From contig NZ_BMLX01000004.1 in NCBI RefSeq assembly GCF_014645535.1, positions 1 through 64,000 on the forward strand: a DNA stretch of 64,000 bases, written 5' to 3'. Source of the DNA: Silvimonas iriomotensis. Lineage in GTDB: Bacteria; Pseudomonadota; Gammaproteobacteria; Burkholderiales; Chitinibacteraceae. The notes under the pieces were generated by a model. The model searched no databases and was not told the DNA's origin. It saw only the letters and a list, made by a program, of their open reading frames with translations. This document shows positions 1-9,002 of this stretch, piece after piece. Within the stretch, counting starts at the first letter, position 1; the number at the start of each line of letters is the position of its first letter. The position numbers were made by a program, and so were the translations under genes.

Positions 1-125
1 TCAACATAGCCACGTCGATCACTCCAGTACTCCCGCTCGTTACCTCGCGGGACAGTGTTCTACGTGGGTCAGTTTTCGGTGCAAATTACTGCATCAAGTG
101 GGTCAGGTTTGGGTGCAAATCAACA
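1..125. mobile_element. Probable end of an IS21-family insertion sequence
   Basis: Two 23-bp direct repeats lie at 64-86 and 98-120, both of the form GTGGGTCAG(T/G)TTT(C/G)GGTGCAAAT, with a 34-bp period and two mismatches. Multiple terminal repeats containing a GGGTCA core are typical of IS21-family ends. Read outward, the outermost bases end in CA at 124-125, which would be a TG...CA element tip. The reading frame of tnsB runs into this tip and stops inside the outer repeat. No transposase frame is visible in the 60 bases to the left, so the family call rests on the end motif alone and the rest of the element lies outside the window. Confidence 0.5.
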
Positions 126-1698
126 GCTTGATCTCCGGGTCAAAGAAGTACAACTGGCTGATGTTGCGCGGGTCGCGCCGGACGATGAATTTGCGCTTGT
201 AGCGAGTCAACTCTGGATCCATTGCATTGATCCAGGGGTTCAGCACTTCGTGGTAGTAATAAATGTCGTCAAGCAAGATACCGTAGGGCTGGACGGTGCG
301 TTCCTTGAACGGGAGAAAATCGAGCCTCAGTTTTGCCGGATCCGCCGGGACCTCGGGGACACCACGGGCCGGTTTGTCGTCATTCCTGCCCAACACGTCT
401 TCTTGCCATTTCTGCAACGGAGACATGCCGAGTTCTGCATGCTTGTTCTTGTGATACACGTTGACGATGAAATCAACGAGATTGGCCTCGAACTCACGAA
501 GCGTGAGTGCAGCCTTCTTCTCGGAGTCGTAACCTTTACGCTCCTGGGTATTCGAGAATGTTGTGCCCGGCCACTTATGGATTTGCCGGGCCGTGGTGAG
601 CATCAGTCGTTCGATATGACCGCCATAGTGCGGCTTTTTGACTGGTCTTAACTCAAGGCCAATATTGTAGAGTTCGGTCGCTTCACGCAGCATTTCTCCC
701 CGGAATTCACGGGCATTGTCTGCATGAATCTTGCCCATCTTGCCCCACACCGGCCATTCACCGGGGACGCCAAGCTCCAGCAGATACGATGTCTTGGGCA
801 GCATGGCCATGGACAGGCACATCCCCGCGGCAAGGGAACTCGGTTTTTCAAAGGAAATATAGAGTCCTACTACCATCCGGCTGTAAACATCGATCGCAAG
901 GGTTACAACTGGCCGGTTGATCGTCTGGCCGGTGGATTCCTCGACCAGGATGATGTCCGCAACGGTGTGATCAATCTGGACTACAGACAGGATATGGTCG
1001 GCGTTGGGAAAGGGCCCGAGAATGGCTTCATACTTGTCTCTTGCCTCGTCCTTCTTCCCGCGCCGGCGTAGTGTCGATGCTGTTGGCAGCGCATTGATAC
1101 GGTTACGGACCGTATTTACATGCGGGATCGGCAAGGGCGGCCTGGCATTCAGGCAAAGTTCTTTCACCTTCAAATGCACATCCTTTGGGGTGAGGCGCTG
1201 ATCAGTCAGATACACCTCGGTAATAGCCTGATCGATGACGGTATCAGTGGCTTCGTCCAGCCGGCGCGTCCCTTTCGTCATGCCTCTGGTCGCAGGGATC
1301 AGCGAAGATAGAAGTCCAGATTCGCAGTAGACCTTCAACCAGGAATAAATTGTTGCAGCGCTACAACGATTTTTAGCTGCGACATCCTCCACCTTCTGGC
1401 GAGTACGCCCGTTCAGTGTCAGAAGCGGAGAGATAATTTCCAGTCGCTTATGGGCGGTCTGCCACTCCTCATCGGTGTAGTCCTGCGCGTCTCGGGAGGT
1501 GGGGTCTTTGTTGCCTTCACTTCCTGCCTTGATCACCGGGCCAATCTTCTCGATACCAATCACTCTGTGCTGCCCGGTCTCAACGTTGAGGCACAAGAAG
1601 TTCCCCATATCGAGCGTGTTGGTCACTTTATAAGTAACCCCTTCCGAGCTGATCAGGCTCCCCGGATTAAGTGCAACGAATGCAGGCTTATTCATCAT
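103..1698 (-). CDS. tnsB: TnsB/TniA-like DDE transposase, C-terminally truncated
   Basis: This is the strand-joining transposase of a Tn7-like element. The catalytic triad is visible as D243 (QIDHTVAD), D327 (HADNAREF) and E363 (YGGHIERL), giving the D,D(35)E spacing of the retroviral-integrase superfamily. An N-terminal helix-turn-helix region (around residues 95-130) and a Mu-type C-terminal beta domain (around 440-520) flank it. The start overlaps tnsA by 11 bp, as is usual for the coupled pair. The last native codon is near K524; the final seven residues (LLICTQT) come from the putative IS end at 103-125. TnsB proteins normally continue for tens of residues with the TnsC-contacting tail, so this copy is probably inactive. 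Confidence 0.85.
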   Translation of the reverse strand: MMNKPAFVALNPGSLISSEGVTYKVTNTLDMGNFLCLNVETGQHRVIGIEKIGPVIKAGSEGNKDPTSRDAQDYTDEEWQTAHKRLEIISPLLTLNGRTRQKVEDVAAKNRCSAATIYSWLKVYCESGLLSSLIPATRGMTKGTRRLDEATDTVIDQAITEVYLTDQRLTPKDVHLKVKELCLNARPPLPIPHVNTVRNRINALPTASTLRRRGKKDEARDKYEAILGPFPNADHILSVVQIDHTVADIILVEESTGQTINRPVVTLAIDVYSRMVVGLYISFEKPSSLAAGMCLSMAMLPKTSYLLELGVPGEWPVWGKMGKIHADNAREFRGEMLREATELYNIGLELRPVKKPHYGGHIERLMLTTARQIHKWPGTTFSNTQERKGYDSEKKAALTLREFEANLVDFIVNVYHKNKHAELGMSPLQKWQEDVLGRNDDKPARGVPEVPADPAKLRLDFLPFKERTVQPYGILLDDIYYYHEVLNPWINAMDPELTRYKRKFIVRRDPRNISQLYFFDPEIKLLICTQT

Positions 1699-2353
1699 GG
1701 AGCTCCGGAGACCGTCCCAGCCAGATGGGGCTTTTCATGTTCAGTGGTTGGGTGAGATCTGCGCGGATCAGGCCGACCGCCATCAGACGCCATAGATAGC
1801 CTACGGCGCTGGCAAAGTGATGATCGCTTTCGAAACAGGCCTCAAGAAGAATTCGTGGTGTTGTCTCACCAAGCTCTTCGAGCATTCTCATCATTCTTTG
1901 TTCGTAGTTAGGTTCCTCACGCCGGGACCGGTAATCCTTCAAGAAGGTTGCGTTCTCCAGCAACGCGGAGCTTCGGATTTCAACCTCCGTGAGTATCCTG
2001 AAGCGCCCACCTTCAAGGCGGGCTTGGTGGACAGCGGCTTTGAAGCCGGGCCGAAAGGCTTCCCAGTCCTCCTTGAGATCCTTCCTGTACTTGATTTCTA
2101 CGAGCCAGTAGCTGCCATCTGCGAAGCTGACCTTGTAGTCGGGGGTGTACACCTTGCCCACCGCATATCGCACCTGAACCGGCTGGGAAAGAATGTCCGT
2201 AACGCCTGGCAAAATCTCCGCCAGCGTAACGAAGTCTCGTTCCAGTGTTGATTCATACGGGATATGTCCGAATCCCGTTGGGGCATACCCGGTAACGCTG
2301 CGGTAGCTTTTTCCAATGCGTCGTACAGATCTCTTTGAAACCAGTCTAGACAT
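1688..2353 (-). CDS. tnsA: TnsA-like endonuclease subunit
   Basis: This 221-residue protein matches the TnsA endonuclease that cuts the 5' strands of a Tn7-like element. The N-terminal PD-(D/E)xK nuclease core is visible: E34/E38 in YESTLERDF, D72 in YTPDYKV and the EIK triad E86-I-K88. A C-terminal domain (around 125-221) with EEPNYEQRM and a winged-helix-like region would contact TnsC. The ATG start is embedded in an AACCAGTCTAG motif repeated 30 bp upstream, so transposase binding at the end could also control this gene. It is the first gene of the tnsA-tnsB unit and overlaps tnsB by 11 bp. Confidence 0.85.
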   Translation of the reverse strand: MSRLVSKRSVRRIGKSYRSVTGYAPTGFGHIPYESTLERDFVTLAEILPGVTDILSQPVQVRYAVGKVYTPDYKVSFADGSYWLVEIKYRKDLKEDWEAFRPGFKAAVHQARLEGGRFRILTEVEIRSSALLENATFLKDYRSRREEPNYEQRMMRMLEELGETTPRILLEACFESDHHFASAVGYLWRLMAVGLIRADLTQPLNMKSPIWLGRSPELHDE

Positions 2354-2475
2354 TAAATGTGTCCTTATAACCAGTCTAGGAATAGCGTGTACCCAATCCA
2401 GCTATCCAATGTATCGAGTATGCCTAAGCCCTTGATTTATGGCAGCCACAGTCCAATTTTGTTGTGTTTTTCACA
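2339..2475. repeat. Transposon end with candidate TnsB-binding repeats
   Basis: An 11-bp motif AACCAGTCTAG occurs at 2339-2349 and 2369-2379 in direct orientation. Closer to the tip, three CCAAT motifs occur at about 2393, 2406 and 2453. Tn7-like ends carry several roughly 20-bp TnsB sites; these repeats are the visible candidates, but the full site consensus cannot be fixed from one end. Confidence 0.4.
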
Positions 2476-3128
2476 GTGGTAACCCGCCGCAGCCCGGTGA
2501 GGTCTCGCTGGCGCATCACGGGATCTTGTTCCTCGATGAGCTGCCCGAGTTCGATCGCAAGGTGCTGGAAGTGCTGCGTGAGCCGCTGGAAACCGGCGAA
2601 GTGCATATCAGTCGCGCCAATCATGCCGTGACTTATCCGGCACGGTTTCAATTGATTGCGGCGATGAATCCGTGCCCCTGCGGGTATCTTGGACACCCCA
2701 CCCGGGCCTGCCGCTGCACGCCGGACCAGATCACGCGTTATCGCACCAAACTATCCGGGCCGTTTCTGGATCGCCTCGACATTGCCATTGAAGTGCCTGC
2801 CATCAACGAGAACACGCTGCTGGCCGCGCCGGATGGGGAGGACACGGCCACCGTACGCCAACGCATCCTGCAGGCGTGGGCGTGCGCGCACGCACGCCAG
2901 AACAAGCCCAACGGGGTACTGACGACGGCCGAGATAGATCAGTGGTGTACGCCTGACGAGGCGGCGCGGGCGATGCTGCATACGGCGCTGCAAAAGCTCA
3001 ACCTGTCGGCCCGCAGCTATCACCGTGTACTGAAACTGGCCCGCACCATCGCTGATCTGGCCGGCAGCGCGACGATTGGCGCAGCGCATGTGGCTGAAGC
3101 GATCCAGTACCGGCGCGGGCTGGGCTAG
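2476..3128 (+). pseudogene. comM: comM (YifB, Mg-chelatase-like helicase), 3' fragment split by transposon
   Basis: The frame encodes the C-terminal half of ComM, a hexameric AAA+ branch-migration helicase used in natural transformation. Homology begins at GGNPPQPGEVSLAH just before Walker B (LFLDELPEF) and runs through AAMNPCPCGY, the arginine-finger region (LSGPFLDRLD) and the C-terminal domain. The roughly 270 N-terminal residues, including Walker A, are missing because a Tn7-like element sits at the junction. The open frame extends upstream to 2439 only by reading transposon sequence. The gene converges on the globin-like gene with 9 bp between stops. Confidence 0.9.
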
Positions 3129-3137
3129 CGCCCGGTT

Positions 3138-3560
3138 TCAGTTAAGCTGGCGGCAGCGGGTGACGGCCAGGATGGGTTCGGGCTCCGCCACCATGGCCGG
3201 GGCGAGTAACTGCGGAAAAGACTGTTCCAGAATATCCACCCGGCGCAGCCAGGCTGTAGCCAGATCGTTATGCAGGCAACGGCTGATCGCGGCACGGAAC
3301 AACTGGAACACAAGGCCGTGGCTATCGGCAAAAATGGCCGGCATTTGCGCGCCGCCATTGCTGCGGGTCAAGGACAAGCGCCAGGTTTCACCATCCAGCA
3401 CGGCGTGCCAGAAATGCACCAGGCGCGTTTTAAGGCGGCCCTCGTCGGCAATCTGGTTAAAGCTGGCGCTAAAACGCGGATGTTGCCGCAACAGGGAGAG
3501 AAAATCGTCCACTACCGCCTTGATGGCGGGGATGCCGATCATGGATGCGAGCGCGTTCAT
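3138..3560 (-). CDS. Truncated-haemoglobin-like protein (group III type)
   Basis: The 140-residue protein is all-helical in appearance and resembles group III truncated globins: an early VVDDFLSLLRQHP segment, a central RLVHFWHAVLDGETWR segment like the FW(S/A)xxLxxTxRY region of that group, and SHGLVFQLFRAAI, whose His fits the proximal haem ligand region. Length agrees with the family. The family binds oxygen or nitric oxide; this copy is divergent and I infer the assignment from motif layout only. It is a single gene, divergent from parE with 186 bp between them. Confidence 0.5.
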   Translation of the reverse strand: MNALASMIGIPAIKAVVDDFLSLLRQHPRFSASFNQIADEGRLKTRLVHFWHAVLDGETWRLSLTRSNGGAQMPAIFADSHGLVFQLFRAAISRCLHNDLATAWLRRVDILEQSFPQLLAPAMVAEPEPILAVTRCRQLN

Positions 3561-3746
3561 GGTAGGTCCACTCTGCTTTTATTCAATTGCTGTCATTCAC
3601 AGACTGGTTACATCGGCAAACGTTCAGTTTAAACAAAACCGTCATGTACACATCACATAACCGGACGGTCCTGGTGTGCGGTGGTTTGCCGCCAGGTCCG
3701 GGTTTGTTAGACTTCGCCGCATCCAGAGACCGACGCGTTAAAGAAT

Positions 3747-5720
3747 ATGTCCACACCCCGTTACGATGAATCCGCCGTCAAGGTCCTTAAAGGGCTCGAT
3801 CCGGTCCGCCACCGCCCCGGCATGTACACGCGCACGGATAACCCGCTGCACATTTGCCAGGAAGTGATCGACAACGCGGCTGATGAGGCGCTGGGCGGGT
3901 TTGCCACGCGCATTGATGTCACCTTGTTCCGCAACCAGACCATGCGCGTCAGCGATAACGGCCGTGGTATTCCGGTGGGTATTCACCCGGAAGAAGGCGT
4001 ACCGACCGTGCAGGTGGTGTTCACGCAATTGCACGCCGGCGGCAAGTTCGACAAAAAAGACGGCGGCGCGTATGCGTTCTCTGGCGGTCTGCACGGGGTG
4101 GGTGTGTCGGTCACCAACGCCCTGGCGACGCGTCTGGAAGTCGAGGTCAAACGTGATGGCCAGGTCAACAAGCTGGCATTTGCCGATGGCAACGTGATCG
4201 AGCCGCTGGCCGTGATCGGTTCTTGCGCCAAAAAAGAGACCGGGACCACGGTGTTTGTTGCTCCGGACCCCAAATATTTTGATTCCGCCGCCATTCCGCA
4301 GGGCGAGCTGGAACATCTGTTGAAATCCAAGGCCGTGCTGCTGCCGGGCCTTGTGGTGACGCTCAAGCTGGAACAGGCCAATGGCGAGTTCGCGGAAAAA
4401 TCCTGGAATTACCCGGATGGCTTGCCCGGTTATCTGGCCGAACAACTGGCCGGTTATGAGCTGGTTATCCCTATTTTCCGTGGCGAGAAATTTATTGAAG
4501 GTGTGGACGAAACCTTTGCCCCGGGCGAAGGCTGCGGCTGGGCGCTGACCTGGACTGAAGACGGCCCCACCTCGCGTGAATCTTATGTGAACCTGATTCC
4601 GACGCTGATTGGCGGCACGCACGAATCCGGCCTGCGTGACGGGGTATTCCAGGCGGTCAAAACCTTCATGGAATTTCACTCGCTCACGCCCAAGGGTGTG
4701 AAGCTGCTGCCGGAAGACTTGTTCAGCCGCGCGTCGTTCGTGCTGTCGGCCAAGATTCTGGACCCGCAATTCCAGGGCCAGACCAAAGACAAACTCACCA
4801 GCCGCGATGGTCTGAAACTGGTGTCCACCATGGTCAAGTCGCCGTTCGAGTTGTGGCTGAACGAGCACGTTGAGCTGGGCAAAAAACTGGCGGAGTTGTG
4901 TATCCGCGCCGCGCAGGCCCGCCAGAAAAACGCCCAGAAGGTGGAGAAGAAAAAATCCAGCGGCGTGGCCGTGCTGCCAGGCAAACTGACCGATTGCGCC
5001 AGCGATGAAACCGAACGCTGCGAACTCTTTCTGGTCGAGGGCGATTCTGCCGGCGGTTCTGCCAAGCTGGGGCGTGACAAAGACTTCCAGGCCATCCTGC
5101 CGTTGCGCGGCAAGGTGCTCAATACCTGGGAAGTCGATCGCGACCAGATTTTTGCCAATAACGAAGTGCACGACATTGCCGTTGCGATCGGCGTGGATGC
5201 GCATACGCTCAACGACACGCCGGATCTGTCTGGCCTGCGTTACGGCAAGATCATCATCATGTCTGATGCGGACGTGGATGGCTCGCACATCCAGGTACTG
5301 CTGCTGACGCTGTTCTACCGGCATTTCCCGGCGCTGATTGCGCGCGGGCATGTCTGCGTCGCGCAGCCGCCGCTGTACCGGGTGGACGTGGCCGGCGCCG
5401 GCAAGAACAAACCACCGCGCAAGTTCTACGCACTTGATGAAGGCGAACTGAACGCGATCCTGGACAAACTGCGGGCCGAGAAAGTCCGCGAAGGCGCCTG
5501 GGATATCTCCCGCTTCAAGGGCCTGGGTGAAATGAACGCCTCGCAGCTGTACGAGACCACCATGAACCCCGACACCCGTCGCGTATTGCGCGTGGGTATT
5601 CCGGACGACGTCAGCCAGAACACGCGTGACATGATGCATATGCTGATGGGCAAGAGCGAGGCCTCCAGCCGCCGTGCGTGGCTTGAAGCACGCGGCAACG
5701 AGGTAGAAGCAGATATCTGA
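3747..5720 (+). CDS. parE: DNA topoisomerase IV subunit B
   Basis: ParE supplies the ATPase of topoisomerase IV, which unlinks replicated chromosomes. The GHKL ATPase motifs are present (EVIDNAADEAL near residue 40, DNGRGIPVGIHPEEG near 72), followed by the transducer domain, the TOPRIM motif EGDSAGGSAKLGRD near 430 and the metal-binding DADVDGSHI near 506. At 657 residues it has the short ParE architecture and lacks the GyrB insert. It ends at a strong terminator and its partner parC follows after one intervening gene. Confidence 0.97.
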   Translation: MSTPRYDESAVKVLKGLDPVRHRPGMYTRTDNPLHICQEVIDNAADEALGGFATRIDVTLFRNQTMRVSDNGRGIPVGIHPEEGVPTVQVVFTQLHAGGKFDKKDGGAYAFSGGLHGVGVSVTNALATRLEVEVKRDGQVNKLAFADGNVIEPLAVIGSCAKKETGTTVFVAPDPKYFDSAAIPQGELEHLLKSKAVLLPGLVVTLKLEQANGEFAEKSWNYPDGLPGYLAEQLAGYELVIPIFRGEKFIEGVDETFAPGEGCGWALTWTEDGPTSRESYVNLIPTLIGGTHESGLRDGVFQAVKTFMEFHSLTPKGVKLLPEDLFSRASFVLSAKILDPQFQGQTKDKLTSRDGLKLVSTMVKSPFELWLNEHVELGKKLAELCIRAAQARQKNAQKVEKKKSSGVAVLPGKLTDCASDETERCELFLVEGDSAGGSAKLGRDKDFQAILPLRGKVLNTWEVDRDQIFANNEVHDIAVAIGVDAHTLNDTPDLSGLRYGKIIIMSDADVDGSHIQVLLLTLFYRHFPALIARGHVCVAQPPLYRVDVAGAGKNKPPRKFYALDEGELNAILDKLRAEKVREGAWDISRFKGLGEMNASQLYETTMNPDTRRVLRVGIPDDVSQNTRDMMHMLMGKSEASSRRAWLEARGNEVEADI

Positions 5721-5773
5721 TCTGCCCGCCGAGATAGTTTCATCTGCCCGCAACTGACGTCTGTGGGCGACAC

Positions 5774-5797
5774 AAGGGGCGCAATAGCGCCCCTTTT
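5774..5797 (+). terminator. Rho-independent terminator after parE
   Basis: A 9-bp stem AAGGGGCGC/GCGCCCCTT with a 4-base loop is followed by a short T run. Confidence 0.8.
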
Positions 5798-5870
5798 GCT
5801 ATTCAAACGGTCATAATAGTTCCCTTTCAATCTTTGCCAGCTTTGGCATCACCCTCGTATTTGCGGCGTT

Positions 5871-6410
5871 ATGGCTTCCCAAATCTCTGTCTATCTTGCT
5901 GGCCCGGGCGTGTTCCGGCCCGACGCCGCAGTCTGGGGCGCCAGGCTTAAATCCGCCTGTGAAATGTATGGTCTGCAGGGATTGTTTCCGCTGGATGCCA
6001 ACGTCCCGCCGCTGCCGGATCACGCCTCAAGACGGCAGTGGATCTTCCAGCAAAACTGCACCCTGATCAGCCGCAGCAATCTGGTGCTGGCCGATTTGCG
6101 TGCTTTTCGCAGCCAGAGCGAGCCAGATTCCGGCACCGCGTTTGAAGTCGGTTTTGCCTATGCGCTGGGTAAACCGGTGTGGGTCTGGGTGCCCGACGCC
6201 GACGCCAATACCCCCATGTATACCCGCGTTCCGGGCGCGGCCAGGCCGCAAGACCGGTGGGTGGATAAATCCGGTTTGTCGATTGAAGACTTTGGCGTGC
6301 CCCTGAATCTGATGCTGTGGCAGGCCGCGGCCGGCATCATTTGCGAAAACTCGCCAGAACAAGCCGTGGAACAACTGGTACGGCGCGCCCGCTTGCCGGT
6401 GCTGCGCTGA
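5871..6410 (+). CDS. Nucleoside 2-deoxyribosyltransferase family protein
   Basis: The 179-residue protein carries the family signature: YLAGPGVF near residue 8 and DSGTAFEVGFAYA near 86-98, in which the Glu is the expected catalytic nucleophile, and the C-terminal FGVPLNLML. Family members exchange the base of 2'-deoxyribonucleosides or hydrolyse deoxynucleotides in purine and pyrimidine salvage. It lies between parE and parC but is separated from both by non-coding sequence, so it is probably transcribed on its own. Confidence 0.8.
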   Translation: MASQISVYLAGPGVFRPDAAVWGARLKSACEMYGLQGLFPLDANVPPLPDHASRRQWIFQQNCTLISRSNLVLADLRAFRSQSEPDSGTAFEVGFAYALGKPVWVWVPDADANTPMYTRVPGAARPQDRWVDKSGLSIEDFGVPLNLMLWQAAAGIICENSPEQAVEQLVRRARLPVLR

Positions 6411-6490
6411 ACGCCGCTGCCGTTCATTCCCGCCACAGATCATGATTAGCCACTGCTGATACACCAGCAGCAGTGCGGCATGCGCGCCAA

Positions 6491-6506
6491 TGTTCCACGT
6501 GGAACA
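6491..6506. promoter_or_regulatory. parS site 1
   Basis: TGTTCCACGTGGAACA is a perfect 16-bp palindrome fitting the chromosomal parS consensus TGTTNCACGTGNAACA bound by ParB. It sits in the intergenic region about 100 bp upstream of parC. Confidence 0.9.
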
Positions 6507-6598
6507 CACGCATTGCAGACAATCTGCGCATGCCCTGCCCACACAAGCCGGCGCGCGGCTACAATGCCGTCTGACCTGTTTTCATGGATTGTGGTGCC

Positions 6599-9001
6599 AT
6601 GTCTGAAATCGACGAACAGAACGAACTTCTGCCCGAAACCGCCGATACCGTCGTTGAACCCGAAGCCGAAGCAGATGCCGGCCAGGGCGGCGGCAACCGG
6701 CGTTTTGTTTCCGCACAAGTATCGGCGTCTCTGCCGGATGATGGCGAAACGGTGCAGCTGGGCCTGTATGCAGAGCGCAGCTATCTTGAATATGCCATGA
6801 GCGTGGTGAAGAGCCGCGCCCTGCCCCAGGTGGAAGACGGCCAGAAGCCGGTGCAGCGCCGCGTGCTGTACGCCATGCATGAGATGGGCCTGACTGCCAC
6901 CGCCAAGCCGGTCAAGTCCGCCCGTATTGTGGGTGAAGTGCTGGGTAAATATCACCCGCACGGCGACCAGTCCGCCTATGACGCACTGGTCCGCATCGCG
7001 CAGAGCTTCTCGCTGCGTTACCCGCTGATTGATGGTCAGGGTAACTTCGGCTCCCGCGATGGCGATGATGCTGCGGCCATGCGTTACACCGAAGCGCGCC
7101 TGACCCCGATTGCCGAATTGCTGCTGGGCGAACTCAACCAGGGCACCACCGATTTCATCCCCAACTACGACGGCGCTTTTGACGAGCCCGTGCTGCTGCC
7201 AGCCCGCCTGCCCATGCTGCTGCTCAACGGCGCATCCGGCATTGCCGTGGGTATGGCGACGGAAATTCCGTCGCACAATCTGGGCGAAGTGGCTGATGCA
7301 GCCATCGCGCTGATCCGCAATCGCCAGATGGATGTCCCTGCCCTGCTGCAATATATCCAGGGCCCGGATTTGCCCGGTGGCGGGCAGATTATCTCTAGCC
7401 AGCGCGATATCCAGTCTGCGTATGAAACCGGCCGTGGCTCGCTGAAGATCCGTGCCCGCTGGGAAAAAGAAGACATGGCGCGCGGCCAGTGGCAGATGGT
7501 AGTCACCGAACTGCCGCAAGGCACGTCCACGGCCCACGTGCTGGAAGAAATTGAAGAGCTGACTAACCCCAAGGTCAAGAAAGGCAAAAAGGCCCTCACG
7601 CAAGAGCAGATCCAGACCAAGCAACTGGTGCTCTCCATGCTTGATCGCGTGCGTGACGAGTCCGGTAAAGACCAGCCGGTACGCCTGGTGCTGGAACCCA
7701 AGTCATCCCGCCAGAGCCCGGAAGAAATGATGAATGTGCTGCTGGCACATACATCGCTGGAATCCTCGCTGTCGCTGAACCTGGTCAGCATTGGCCGCGA
7801 TGGCCGCCCTGGCCAGAAGTCGCTGAAAGCGCTGCTGGATGAATGGATCGACTATCGCTTTGATACCGTCACCCGCCGCCTGAATCACCGCCTGGGTCAG
7901 GTCAACGACCGCATCCATATCCTGGAAGGCCGTTTGATCGTCTTCCTCAATATCGATGAAGTCATCCGGATCATCCGCCACAGCGACGAGCCCAAGCCGG
8001 CGCTGATCGAGGCGTTTAATCTGTCTGATCGCCAGGCTGAAGACATTCTTGAAATCCGCTTGCGCCAACTGGCCCGGCTGGAAGGCATCAAGATTGAGCA
8101 AGAACTGGCCGCACTGCGCACCGAGAAAGAAGAGCTGGAACACCTGCTGGCCAATAGCGGGGCGCTGCAAAAACTGGTCATCAAGGAAATCGAAGCCGAT
8201 CGCAAGAAGTTTGGCGACCCGCGTCGCACGCTGATCCAGGAAGCTGAACGCGCCTCGCTGGAAGCCACTGTGGTCGACGAACCCACCACCCTGATCCTCT
8301 CGGAAAAGGGCTGGCTGCGGGCCCGCCAGGGCCATGGCATTGATACGCAGAACCTGACCTTCAAGGACGGTGATGCCCTGCTCGCGGCGATTGAATGCCG
8401 CACAGTCGATCAGGTTGCGCTGTTTGGCACTGATGGCCGCATCTACACCATTGCCGCTTCTACCGTGCCAGGCGGGCGTGGCGATGGCGTGCCGGTGACC
8501 ACGCTGGTTGAGCTGGCGGCGCAGACCAAAGTAACGCAGATGTTCGTCGCCAAACCGCAGGACTGGCTGGTCATTGCCAACTCCGGCGGCTATGGCTTCA
8601 CTTGCCAGTTCGAAAATCTGTTGTCGCGGCAGAAAGCTGGCAAGGCGTTCCTCTCGCTGGAAAAGGGCGAAACGGTGCTGCGTGTTTCGACATTTGTTCC
8701 ACGTGAAACATCGCTGGTGGCGTGTTTGTCCAAGGGCGGCAAGCTGCATCTGTTCCCTTTGTCCGAGTTCAAACAACTCACCGGCGGGGGCCGCGGCGTG
8801 ATCACCATGGCGCTGGATGACAAAGACACGCTGGCCGCCATTACCGTATCGGATGGCGTCACGCTCAAGCTCACCGGCACTGGCCGCGGCGGCAAAGCGG
8901 TTGAACTGATTCTGGACGAAAACGAGATGGCGCCCTATATCGGCAAGCGCGCACGCAAGGGCAAACCCATCAACGCCGGTCTGAAGTTCCCCGGTTTCTA
9001 A
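6599..9001 (+). CDS. parC: DNA topoisomerase IV subunit A
   Basis: ParC is the DNA-cleaving subunit of topoisomerase IV. The winged-helix region [15 protein letters not shown] leads to the active-site tyrosine in [10 protein letters not shown], about residue 163, then the tower/coiled-coil region and a C-terminal beta-pinwheel (from about 540). I chose the ATG at 6599 (MSEIDEQ); an in-frame ATG at 6584 would add five residues. The N-terminus has an acidic extension of about 35 residues before the conserved [12 protein letters not shown]. At the position of E. coli Ser80 the protein has Gln (codon 6968-6970). A parS site lies inside the coding sequence. Confidence 0.95.
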   Translation: MSEIDEQNELLPETADTVVEPEAEADAGQGGGNRRFVSAQVSASLPDDGETVQLGLYAERSYLEYAMSVVKSRALPQVEDGQKPVQRRVLYAMHEMGLTATAKPVKSARIVGEVLGKYHPHGDQSAYDALVRIAQSFSLRYPLIDGQGNFGSRDGDDAAAMRYTEARLTPIAELLLGELNQGTTDFIPNYDGAFDEPVLLPARLPMLLLNGASGIAVGMATEIPSHNLGEVADAAIALIRNRQMDVPALLQYIQGPDLPGGGQIISSQRDIQSAYETGRGSLKIRARWEKEDMARGQWQMVVTELPQGTSTAHVLEEIEELTNPKVKKGKKALTQEQIQTKQLVLSMLDRVRDESGKDQPVRLVLEPKSSRQSPEEMMNVLLAHTSLESSLSLNLVSIGRDGRPGQKSLKALLDEWIDYRFDTVTRRLNHRLGQVNDRIHILEGRLIVFLNIDEVIRIIRHSDEPKPALIEAFNLSDRQAEDILEIRLRQLARLEGIKIEQELAALRTEKEELEHLLANSGALQKLVIKEIEADRKKFGDPRRTLIQEAERASLEATVVDEPTTLILSEKGWLRARQGHGIDTQNLTFKDGDALLAAIECRTVDQVALFGTDGRIYTIAASTVPGGRGDGVPVTTLVELAAQTKVTQMFVAKPQDWLVIANSGGYGFTCQFENLLSRQKAGKAFLSLEKGETVLRVSTFVPRETSLVACLSKGGKLHLFPLSEFKQLTGGGRGVITMALDDKDTLAAITVSDGVTLKLTGTGRGGKAVELILDENEMAPYIGKRARKGKPINAGLKFPGF
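8695..8710. promoter_or_regulatory. parS site 2, inside parC
   Basis: TGTTCCACGTGAAACA fits TGTTNCACGTGNAACA exactly. It encodes part of the VPRET stretch in the C-terminal domain of ParC. Confidence 0.88.
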
Positions 9002-9002
9002 G

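Larger units (their letters stand above)
126..2475. mobile_element. Tn7-like transposon, one end, inserted in comM
   Basis: The segment carries tnsA and tnsB homologues reading away from a comM fragment. The likely outer tip is at 2473-2475: read from comM into the element it begins TGTGAAAAACACAAC, which matches the 5'-TGT...ACA-3' ends of Tn7-like elements. The next five bases (2476-2480, GTGGT) restore the comM reading frame and are the candidate 5-bp target duplication. Tn7-like and Tn6022/AbaR-type elements are known to use comM as an attachment site. The other end, any tnsC/tniQ genes and cargo are to the left of the window. Confidence 0.75.

Noticed and set aside
3738-5753. 671-codon open frame on the minus strand opposite parE
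   Set aside because: It is antisense to a clear parE, rich in His/Gln/Arg as expected from reversed GC-rich codons, and has no recognisable domain.
6564-6575. ATGCCGTCTGAC, one base from the Neisseria DNA uptake sequence
   Set aside because: I noticed only this one near-match; real uptake sequences are frequent and exact, so chance is the simplest explanation.
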